Assembly: GCA_016647705.1 (NCBI GenBank)
Contig: CM028327.1
Coordinates: 10,921,726-10,985,725 of the forward strand
Length of the DNA: 64,000 nt
Reading direction: 5' to 3'
DNA from: Eucommia ulmoides
Lineage: Eukaryota > Streptophyta > Magnoliopsida > Garryales > Eucommiaceae
Shown: positions 55,261 through 64,000 of the stretch, piece by piece
Numbering within the stretch: position 1 is the stretch's first letter
Layout: each line of letters starts with the position of its first letter
The notes under the pieces: generated by a model
Databases searched by the model: none
Told to the model about the DNA's origin: nothing
Seen by the model: only the letters and a program-made list of their open reading frames with translations
Made by a program: the position numbers and the translations under genes

Positions 55261-58200
55261 CATGGTTTTAAAAAATTGCCGTTAACTAATGGAATCGATA
55301 GCCTCCGATTTCGTTACTGTCCGTTATAGGGCTGTGATGTAACCGTAACGGGCCGTTACGGCCGTTACTCTGTAAATGTGGAAATATTACACACAGTTAT
55401 AGAGCAGGCCTAGACTCCAGCCTTTATTAAAGTTTATTTGAGCCTTTCTCATGAATGTGGGAATATACAGTAAGTGCACAACTTTTTTTACAGCAGACCT
55501 AGACTCTAGCTTTTATTAAAGTTTATTTGACCGTTTATCTTTGGTTCAATAATGCAAACCAAGTTTGAACTTGATATAGTCTATAAATTTAACTTCATTC
55601 TCCAAACATATCACACAACAATTATAAAATCCTTTTATTTCTATCTCAATTTATCTAAGTTATATACTTAGATTTATATTTCTTTTTTCTATATTTAGCG
55701 ATTTATTGTTGTTAGGCAGAGTACTTGAACATTCAAATCTTCTAGGTTAGTTTCTATTTGTATTTTATTTTTATGGTTATTGTTTATATTATATTGTGCA
55801 TAATATTGTTTTGTTAATTGATTATACATTTTAAATTATGAAGACTTCTCCTTATCTATACATTTTAAATAAAAATAATATTTTGATTAATAACAAAATG
55901 TTATGATTAATTTAAAAAATAACAAAATAAAAATATTAAGATACAAATGGAAATGAATTAAAATAAAAAATTTAAAATATATTTAATGGAATTTTTTTCT
56001 ATTTTAATTAAAATTAAAAAATATATTTAGCGGAATAATGGGGCATAATAAATTCTAAGTAATGTTTTTAATTTATTTTTTAAAAACATATTATGTTTAA
56101 CGGAGCATCACCCTATATTAATGGTAAAGTGTCTATGAATTAATAATTGTATTAGAAATATATTAACCTAAGAAGCTTTTACCAAAAAAAAAAAATTCTA
56201 ACAATGATTCTTCTAATGAGATAGAAAAACCTAAATCGTAGTTCAAAAAACGTATTATGTTTAACGGAGTGATAACTTGACGAAGATATTCTCATTAGAA
56301 GGTCATGTGTTGATAATAACTCATTTTTCATCAAAATCATTAATAATGCTTTCAATTTTGAGGAATTGAAGCAATTGTGGAACTTGAGGGATTAAATGCG
56401 CAATTTGAAACCTCAGGATCCACATAGACATTTACCTTATACCTTTGGAACCAAACTATAATTTTCCCTCCTTGATATGAATGGTGAACCTCACACTTTT
56501 ACTTCTATTAGTTTTATGTTTTATATCCCCTTAAATTTTGGAATTTATCAACTTACCCTCAATTAATTTTACACTTCATCTCAATATTCTAATTCAAAAT
56601 CTCATTGGTTTACATACTTAAATTTGTAATACATTTGTTTTTTTTTGTTTTTTTTTTTCATTTATTTAAAAGTTGTTTTATAACAAAAAGAAAAAGAATT
56701 TTTTTTTCAAAGAAACTGAAAGGGAGTAGGAAGTAAATTTGAAATGTCAGAATTTAGTTTGTAAAAAATAAGGTTAAATATCAAACTAATTGTAATGTAA
56801 TTTAAAATTTTTGAAATGCCATGTAATATTTCAGAAGGTAGTACTAGTGTCAATATCAGTGATGATATTGGATGGAAGTTTGCCACCCCAGTCAACAATA
56901 GTCATGATGCTCAATGCAAATTTTGTTACTGTGTAATTAAGAGGGGGATTACACGAGTTAAAGAACATTTGGCACATAAATCGGGAAACGTGGCATAGTG
57001 TCAAAAAGTTCCAAAACATGTGAGAGAAGAAATGATGAAATACCTTATAGAAATAAAAAAGAAGCGTTTGGATAAACAAAAAATGAAGGAAGAATTGGAA
57101 GCCCAACTTCAGGGTAACTATGGCTATAAAGATCTCGGGGATTTTTTCGATGATGATCCAGAATTGGCAATGGCTAAGAAACAATGTTTAGCCACACAAT
57201 ATGAAGCTAAAGAAAGAGAAAATTTGAGGAGACATTACGGGTCTCAAGGATCACAATATGAGAGTGGCGGTAGTTTTGGATCTGGATTAATACTGCCGAA
57301 GCGTGGATTAGATAGTTAGATGAAATCTTTATTTAGCCAATCAACGTTTACTCAGAGTAGATCTAAATGGATTGAACTTGAAGGCCTTGAAAGTAGATTG
57401 AGGGCAATGGATCTTTCAATAGAAAAGAATAGAGGTCCAAAACAAGAACAAATCAATCCACAGAAAATGAAGGACAAAAGAAGTAAATTAGGAGCCGCGG
57501 TGTCAAAGTTCTTATTTTATAATCGTTTGTCATTTCATGTTGTAGAATCTCCATGGACACAATTGATGCTCAATATTGCAGCAGAATTAGGGCCTTGTGT
57601 AAAGGGTCCTACATCTTATGAAGTGTCAGAAGTATTTTTGCCTAATGAGTATAATGAGATGAAAAATTAGATTAAATCCTGTCAGGGAATCTGGAAGGAG
57701 AGAGGAGTGACAATTATGTGCGACGGATGGAGCAATATAAAGAAGGATCATATCATCAATTTTTGGGTCTACTGCAATCGGGGCACTGTTTTTCATAAGT
57801 CCATTGATGCATCGCATGTGCCAAGTCGGACTGGCGATTACTATTTTAGATTACTTGACACCGTGGTAGAAGAAATTAGGAAAAAATATGTTGTTCAAGT
57901 AATCACTGACAATAAGGCAGCAATAAAAGCTAGGGGGTTTAAGTTAATGGAAAAAAGATTTTTTTTTGTATTGGACGGTATGTATTGCACATTACATTGA
58001 CTTAATTCTTGAAGACATAGACAAGAAAAAAAGTGTGTCAAAGTTGATAGATGAGGCTAAATCAATAACGACATTCATCTATAATGCCCCAACAGTGTAT
58101 CATATGATGAAAAGGTATAATGCTGACCGAGAATTGCTTCGCCTTACGGTAACTAGAGTTGCCACAATTTTTTTGGCAATTGAAAGTTTGATAAGATATA

Positions 58201-60219
58201 GAGATAACTTGAGGACCATGTTCTCATCTGATGAATGGAGAAACTGTAAGTGGTCTTGTAGTGATGCGGCGGCTGAGGTTCAAGAATTGATCCTCGGAAA
58301 TAATTTTTGGAAGAAGGCACGTGATATACTGAAAGTGTAAGAACCGCTGGTTAGGGTCTTGCGATTAGTTGATGGGGATGAAAAGCTAATTGTGGGATTT
58401 ATATATGAAGCAATTGATAAAGTAAAGTTGACAATTGAAAAAAACACTCGTCATTGGAAAGATTATTGGAAAATCATTGACAAACGATGGTCAAACAAAT
58501 TGCATCATGAGTTACACGCTGCCGGTAAAGTCATTTTCTTAGTCATAAATTTATATTTTGTTTAAGTAAAATTATTGTTTAAATTTATTAATGTATATTA
58601 ACTTTTATATAAATATAGGTTATTTTTTGAATCCACAATATCAATATGGCAGTTCTTATACTGAATCTATTGCAAAGGAAATAATGAGAGAAAGACAAAA
58701 TGTTATTCAAAGATTGAATTCAAATTTAGATTTTTAAATTAGAGCAATTAATCAAGTGATGACAAAGTTATTAAAAAATTGATTTATAATAATATTCTAA
58801 TTTAAAAAAATTAACTTTTTAGATGTTATTATTTCGAGAAAAATGAGAGACATTTGGTTCGCCTTTGGCACAAAGAGCAGTTAATCAAACGAATCCCAAT
58901 AATATATATTTATTCATTTTAGAATATGTCATTTACTTTTTGTTTTATTTAGAATATATAAACTTATTAATTTAATATACTGGTTATTCATTTTACAGCT
59001 AAATGGTGGATTTAATATGGTTCGTGTGCACCTGAATTTCAACGCATTGCCGTGAGGGTATTAAGTCAGACTACGTCTTTATCAAATTATGAACGAAATT
59101 GGTATACTTGGAGGTTAATTCATACGAAAACTAGAAATAGGTTGAAATATATTAAGCTTCAAAAGTTAATTTTCATCTACTATAACATGAAGTTGAAAAT
59201 TCGTAATATCATGAGGAAAACTCAAGAAGAAATTGATTCGATCTTCAATCCAATTAATTTAGATTTTATTTTTGAGGAGTATGATCTTTTGAGCCCCTGG
59301 TTGGAAAAAAAAGAGGACTATTTGTTGGATGGAGACCCAAGAGTTCAAACTTGGATTGATGATTCTGATGCAGATGAAGACGAAGGATTACAACCCCCTC
59401 CAGAACGTGCAAATATTCCTAGCTCGGGGCCTTCAGGTGATGGTCAAAGTAGTGATGATGATGATGATGATGATCAGGGGGTAACATCGAGTGGAGGAGG
59501 TGCAGCTTATGTTGATCCTAATCGTGCTAGTTTTTATTTTGGTGATTACGGACTTCATGGTGCTTGAGATGATTATGATGATGGAGAGCATCCCGAGAAT
59601 GTTCAAAGGCAATAGGGGTGATAGTAGACCTAGATCAACCAAAACAAAATCAGACTGATCATACATCTGATTTGCAACAATCTCTGGGAAGCTTTAATCT
59701 TAATGAATCATCTCAAGGTAGTGTTTATGATAGTTGGGGAAGTAGCTACGGAAGTCAGGTATCATCTCATGAGTCACTCTACCCGTACATGGCATTCCAA
59801 GATTACCCGGTTAATCCATCGATGCAGTACAAACCATATGTTGCCCCATATTATTTTCCTAAACAAGATCAACAATACTCGTACTATCTTCCTCAACAAT
59901 ATTATCCCCAACAACAAAATGAAGATCAAGATCAAGTGCAAGATCCTCCCTGACACTCTTTTTGGTGGTGACATCAATGCTTCACATATATGTAATTTGA
60001 TTTTTTTTTTTTTTTGATGACTTATGTATATATAACTTGATTATAATCTATTTTAAAGTAAAATACTTTAATATATTAGATTTATATATGTTGTGAATTG
60101 AAAATAAAAATTCACGACCGCGATGTCCGTTACTGTTACATTACACCCGCTTCACCCTCGCTTCCGCGTCACCGCATCCATTACCGTTATGGTTGCCGTT
60201 ACCGTGATTTAAAACTATG
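55261..60219 (+). mobile_element. hAT DNA transposon, nearly full length, decayed
   Basis: Terminal repeats CATGGTTTTAAAAAATTGCC (left) and, reverse-complemented, CATAGTTTTAAATCACGG (right) are both followed by GTAACGG/CCGTTACGG-rich subterminal DNA. Flanks CGTTGAGC (55253-55260) and CGTCGAAC (60220-60227) are an 8-base duplication with two changes, the hAT size. Inside lies a BED-finger/DUF659-type transposase. About 1.5 kb before it is AT-rich and non-coding. Confidence 0.8.
56816..59953 (+). pseudogene. hAT transposase (BED finger, DUF659, C-terminal dimerisation region)
   Basis: The transposase would bind and cut the element ends. Order: BED-type finger (GWKFATPV, CKFC, VKEHLAHK; about 56860-56990). 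Then a charged helical stretch and the DUF659 core with VTIMCDGWSNIKKDHIINFW and VIRKYVVQVITDN-like coding (57690-57930). Then IAHYIDLILEDIDKKK (57974-58025), VTRVATIFLAIESL and EPLVRVLRLVDGDEKL (58340-58385). Then an intron-like gap and the dimerisation region, LSQTTSLSNYERNW (59058-59100), ending with an Asp-rich tract (59454-59474). A Tyr/Gln-rich frame (59618-59953) may be the frameshifted tail. Stops at 56998, 57318, 57668 and 58338, and a T-run frameshift at 57959-57967, inactivate it. Three of the stops sit where relatives have Gln or Trp. Confidence 0.85.
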
Positions 60220-60227
60220 CGTCGAAC

Positions 60228-60715
60228 TCCATCTTCGTAAGCTCCTTCAGAAATTTAATTTCTACTTCAGGGTTTTAATTTAAATTTTCATTGTCATTGA
60301 AAATAATTAAATATTATAATTGTTCAACTATCATTCACTCATTTCTCCAATCGCATCATGCAATCACGTAAAGAAATCAAATTTCTTTTGTGTTTGTGGA
60401 AATAGGTAACATATTCTCTCGAATTTTGAATCAATTTTTATACACTTTGTTGATTTTCATTTCAATTGGTTTCAATTTATTCTGTGTGCTTGAAATTAGA
60501 ACGACACTAAGATAATTTTCTACATTTTCTAAAATTGCAAGATGAAAAGAACAAAAATTTCTTAATTTCTGCAATTTTAGATTTTTTTTTTTTTTTTTTT
60601 GCATATATATGTTTTGGTTAAGGCTTTGTTTTTGTTTTCGGTTAAAGTTTGTGTTTCTGTTCATCCTCCTATCTATGTTGTTAAATTTCAGTTTCTGTTT
60701 TTGTTTCGATTGAAG
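60228..60715 (+). other. Non-coding stretch between the hAT element and the VTC2-like pseudogene
   Basis: AT-rich, with a T-run (60582-60600) and CAGTTTCTGTTTTTG repeats near 60690-60730. It could be the first intron or leader of the pseudogene; no coding was recognised. Confidence 0.4.
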
Positions 60716-61740
60716 CTTCAGTTTCTGTTTTTGGTCGCCAAGAAGGCAATTGTGGCCAAAATTGCGTTAGAAAATATTGCCCACCAGGTATTCGATGAAT
60801 TGATTTTGCATTAATTTATGGTCAATTTTGCTTTATTTCACCCCCAATCTTCAAGGGTTTGATTAATTTCAATTGCCAAATCAAGTGCAAAGCTCCTTTT
60901 GTATGCTTTCAAGAGATTGAAGAAGATTGCTAATGAAAAAGGTTCAATAGAGTTTGAAAACAAACAACCTGTTGTTGCATTCTTGGACTCACTTCTCCTT
61001 AGGGAGGTAAATTCGTTAAATTGAGAAGCAATTCTTGTTCATTTAGATAAATTTGTCGGCAAAGGAACTCATGTTTTTATTACTTTTTTTGTAGTGGGAG
61101 GATCGAACATAGAGGGGGCTCCTTCGCTACGATGTAACTGCTTGTGAAACCAAGGTTTGCCTTTCAGTCTTGAACTTGCAAATAGAGTAATTGATATTCT
61201 ATCATGTTATTGAAACCCGATTTCCATGACGTTTTAATAGGTGATTCCGGGAGGGTATGACTTTATTGCTCAACTGAACAAGGGCCAACACCTCAAGAAG
61301 AGGCCTACTAAATTTGGGGTTGATAGGTCATGCAACCTTTCATTGAAAACAAGTTCAACTTCACTAAAGTTGGTTAGGAAGATGTGCTTTTCTAGTTTGA
61401 ACAGAGCAGGGACGGAGATGTCATGTTCTTCCCGAATGTACCCACTGGCATCGACAATTCTCCAAGTGTTGTTGTAATCAATGTACGTTTTTCTTTTTTG
61501 TATTATGAGGTTTCTCACTATCAAGAATCTTTTTATATGATGTTTTGTGGACATTTTAATAGGTTAGTCTGATTGAATATGGGCATGTACTATTGATCCC
61601 TCGAATCCTGGAGTGCCTGCCGCAGAGAATTGACCATGAAAGCTTCTTGCTTACGCTTCGCATGGTTGCCGAGGCTGCAAACCCATAATTCATTTTGGGT
61701 TACAATAGCTTGGGTGCATTTACTACCATCGACCACCTTA
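60716..61740 (+). pseudogene. GDP-L-galactose phosphorylase (VTC2/VTC5-like), decayed multi-exon gene
   Basis: The intact enzyme makes L-galactose 1-phosphate, the committed step of plant ascorbate synthesis. Exon pieces: EGNCGQNCVRKYCPPG (to 60787); LLYAFKRLKKIANEKGSIEF and FLDSLLLRE (about 60888-61006); WEDRT..RGLLRYDVTACETK (61095-61154); VIPGGYDFIAQLNKGQHLKK through DNSPSVVVIN (61241-61482); VSLIEYGHVLLIPRILECLP and HESFLLTLRMVAEAANP, then LGYNSLGAFTTIDHL (61563-61740). GT/AG borders are kept between the later exons. Damage: TAG at 61375-61377 and 61393-61395, TAA at 61686-61688, a stop in RT*RG near 61109, a frameshift after KFGVDR, and loss of the H-x-H-x-Q active-site motif (the reading ends HLIF). 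The C-terminal third is absent. Confidence 0.85.
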
Positions 61741-61946
61741 TTTTTAGGTCTTTTTTTTTTTTCCTTTCAGCTCCCTTTTATACTTCAAGAACAAATAGCC
61801 TGTTACCTTTTTGGATTTGCTTATCTTTGGCGAGGTAAATTTGTTAAATCGAGAAGCTATTATTGTTCAACAAAATTAGATGCACTTATATGTGGATATC
61901 AAGGAAGCATGCATCTTTGCTGTAAATAGCTACTTTTAACTGCCAT
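61741..61946 (+). other. Unassigned sequence between the VTC2-like pseudogene and LTR D
   Basis: A partly open frame without recognised motifs. GGCGAGGTAAATTTGTTAAATCGAGAAGC repeats in part the intron start at 61003-61028 (GGGAGGTAAATTCGTTAAATTGAGAAGC), so an exon-intron border of the gene seems to have been duplicated here. Confidence 0.4.
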
Positions 61947-62239
61947 TATAAGACCTCGATTTAGCGTGTACGCCCTTTTAAATTTCATGTTGGAGCATTT
62001 AAAAAATTTCGGGGTAAAATTGATGTTAATTAAAAACCAAATTAAAAGTTATTGGGTCAAATTGAAAATATAGAAATATTTATACTAAACTTAGAATGCA
62101 ATTTGTCAAGTAAAATCAAAAAATTGAAAATGTTAAGGGTGAAATTTCAATTTTAGAAACTTATTATTAATTTGAACTTAAAAAAAAGAGAGTTAGAGAA
62201 TAAGGAGACAAAAGAGCAACTTAACAAAAAGTTTTTTTT

Positions 62240-62315
<76 letters not shown>

Positions 62316-64000
62316 AATATGCATATAGTGTACGTGTGCAGTGAGAATCGAAGGCAGAAACAGAGAAGGACTGACGACGTGGCAACGCGAGGGATAAGAA
62401 GTATACCACTAAATTTATGCGTATAAATATAAATGCATGCATTTCAAATCAATTACGGGAAAAAGGAAGGAGAAGAATCCAAACAATCGAGAGAGAGAGA
62501 GAGAGATGAGAAGATTTGCGAAGAAGAAGAAGAAAGAGAGAAGGAGCGGGAGAAAGAGAGAAAGTCTGCCGATGTGGGTTTTGGGTGCTGCCGTCGTTCA
62601 AATTCCTTCGATGGTGGGTTGGTTGTGTGACGTCGTCGGCGGTGGGTGTTGCCGGTCGGAGAGTTAGAGAGAGAGAATGTGGGTTTCAGTTTTGGGTGTG
62701 TGTTCCATTCGGCGTCATGGGTGTTCCGTCTTCGTGGATGTGTGGCGTGACCGGAGCAAGGTCGGTCGGCGGCGAGTCCCAGAACAGAAACAGAAAACGA
62801 AGAGAGAAAGAGGGTCGGTGATGGTCCAGTCGACGTGGGTGGTAGTCGTTCGTTTAGTCTAATTTGTGTGGGTGTACGTTTTGTCTGTCGTTCAGTCTAT
62901 CATTCAACTTGAGTTGTGGGTGGGTGAGCATCGCCGTTGTCAGGTGTGTGTGTGCAGGTTGGCGGTGTGTGATCGACGCTGTTCTGATCGGTTATGTGTG
63001 TGGTGGGTGTATGTATGTTGTGCGGTCGTCAGTTAGGTGTGTGTGAGGTTGGTTGGTTGGTGGCCAGCGGTGTGGATCGGTGGTGATGCTCAACGAACAG
63101 CAAACAGGAATGAGTAGTAGAAGAAAAGGAAAAAAGAATGAAGAAGAGGAAGAAAAAAAAAATAGGGAAAATTACACAAATAACCCCAACAAAATCCCAA
63201 ATCCATCTTGCGACTCGTGAACGATTCGGAACGGGTAACGTTTTTCGTTAAGTTTATTTTAGTCTTGTTAAATTAAATTCTAGTATTAAAATTTAGTAAC
63301 CGGAATAATAAATTTGGGACCCTTCGTATTACTAAATTTTATGCAGTAAAATTTTTAACGGAATGAAATTAACCGAATGGCAATTTTCATAAATAAAATG
63401 TGGAAAATGGGAAAATACGGAACGTAGGGTCTGTATTTGCATGATTAGGTTATTTTTTCTAAAATATTAATTTAGGTCATGTCACTAATAGGTTCGCAGA
63501 CACCGGAGTAGCGGTAGAGTATAGTCGGTGAAAGCTTTTCGGAGCAGATCACCAGGTGAGTGTATTGTCTACTTACCAAACTATTTTTCTATGTATATAT
63601 ATTATGAAATATGTATTTACTGAAACTGTATGAATTTATAAATGATATAGATCAAGCCGGATTTGGGTAAGTTGGTAAACTGGATTTTCGGAAGATTTCG
63701 GTGGTTTTAGAAATGAAGTTGAAAATGAATTTTTGTTGGACTTGGTGAAATCAGATGGTGTTTTTAAAAGAGAATAGAAAACATCTATTTTTCTAAAAAT
63801 GCCTAGTTTTCTAAAAATAAATGGTGGAAAAGTGGTTTTGATAAAATCAGACGTTTTCTTTAAAAGAGAGTGTGAAATATGATTTTTGGATTTAAAAGTT
63901 GGTTTTGAGGAAAAGAGGTAGACATGGTAATTTGACGAGGTTGAGTAGACGATATTTATTGAGTTGTGATTCGATGATGCTGTATTTGATTTGACGATGC
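61947..64000 (+). mobile_element. LTR D, Del/Tekay-like gypsy, running off the window
   Basis: Starts TATAAGACCTCG (TG mutated to TA) and follows the LTR plan of A-C: (AC)n plus (TA)n tract (62243-62316), GT-skewed domain (about 62570-63080), purine-rich tract (63115-63170), AATTACACAAATAACCCC, then GGTTCGCAGACACCGGAGTA and AGGTGAGTGTATTGTC. The remaining LTR and any internal region lie outside. Confidence 0.7.
62243..62316. repeat. (AC)n(TA)n microsatellite in LTR D
   Basis: About 29 AC units followed by TA units, in the same LTR position as the (TA)n(CA)n tracts of B and C. Confidence 0.85.

Noticed and set aside
59052..59567. 171-codon frame as an independent acidic protein gene
   Set aside because: LSQTTSLSNYERNW and the following lines match the hAT transposase C-terminus, so it is the last part of the broken transposase.
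59618..59953. Tyr/Gln-rich 111-codon frame as a prion-like host gene
   Set aside because: It lies inside the hAT terminal repeats directly after the transposase and is most likely its frameshifted tail.
61080..61096. ACTTTTTTTGTAGTG as the right end of the CACTA element
   Set aside because: It is the splice acceptor before the WEDR exon of the VTC2-like gene, and the next bases (GGA) do not match the TAT before the left end.

Overview
The window is plant nuclear DNA, most likely from a eudicot. It is AT-rich and intron-bearing. It contains plant-type LTR retrotransposons (Ty3/gypsy with initiator-Met or Asp-type primer sites, and Ty1/copia), a LINE, a hAT transposon, a probable Mutator-like element and a CACTA-like terminus. 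There are two decayed plant genes, an ankyrin/PGG membrane protein and a GDP-L-galactose phosphorylase. No functional host gene was found, and nothing here looks bacterial, organellar or rRNA-derived. The region is a repeat nest, so the most informative annotation is which element lies inside which.

Layout. 1-1418: partial copia-type LTR. 1419-2669: ankyrin/PGG pseudogene cut by that LTR. 2670-4077: AT-rich sequence with an unidentified small-repeat block. 4078-32740: one degenerate minus-strand Athila/Tat-like gypsy element (3' LTR remnant at 4078-4687, 5' LTR at 30736-32740). A plus-strand solo LTR (6118-27537, near-TSD CCCTT/CCCTC) split it. A minus-strand LINE-like element then split the solo LTR. 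Two Del/Tekay-like gypsy elements landed in the LINE: A (6376-15628) and B (16364-24949, exact TSD TTAAT). A separate Ogre-like LTR (28173-29986) sits among the gag remnants.

32780-44344: a second Athila/Tat-like element, split by a second solo LTR of the same family (35663-43545, exact TSD GTGGG). That solo LTR is itself split by gypsy element C (36747-43360, exact TSD AGTTT). 44345-50173: two Ty1/copia internal regions sharing one central LTR, with a nonautonomous MULE-like element (45352-47242) inserted in the first. 50174-53542: two Athila/Tat-like LTRs fused head to head as a palindrome of about 3.3 kb. 53548-54503: copia LTR end with a triplicated primer-site motif. 54504-61946: a CACTA-like terminus, a hAT element (55261-60219) and a GDP-L-galactose phosphorylase pseudogene. 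61947-64000: the start of a fourth Del/Tekay-like LTR (D), running off the window.

There is no gene network to describe. What ties the parts together is transposition history. A and B carry the same deletion across the reverse-transcriptase active site, which suggests a defective family mobilised in trans. A and C carry pieces of each other's LTR type. Four LTR families carry clusters of short imperfect palindromes. All identities rest on reading translations and motifs by eye; no percent identities or database hits are claimed.
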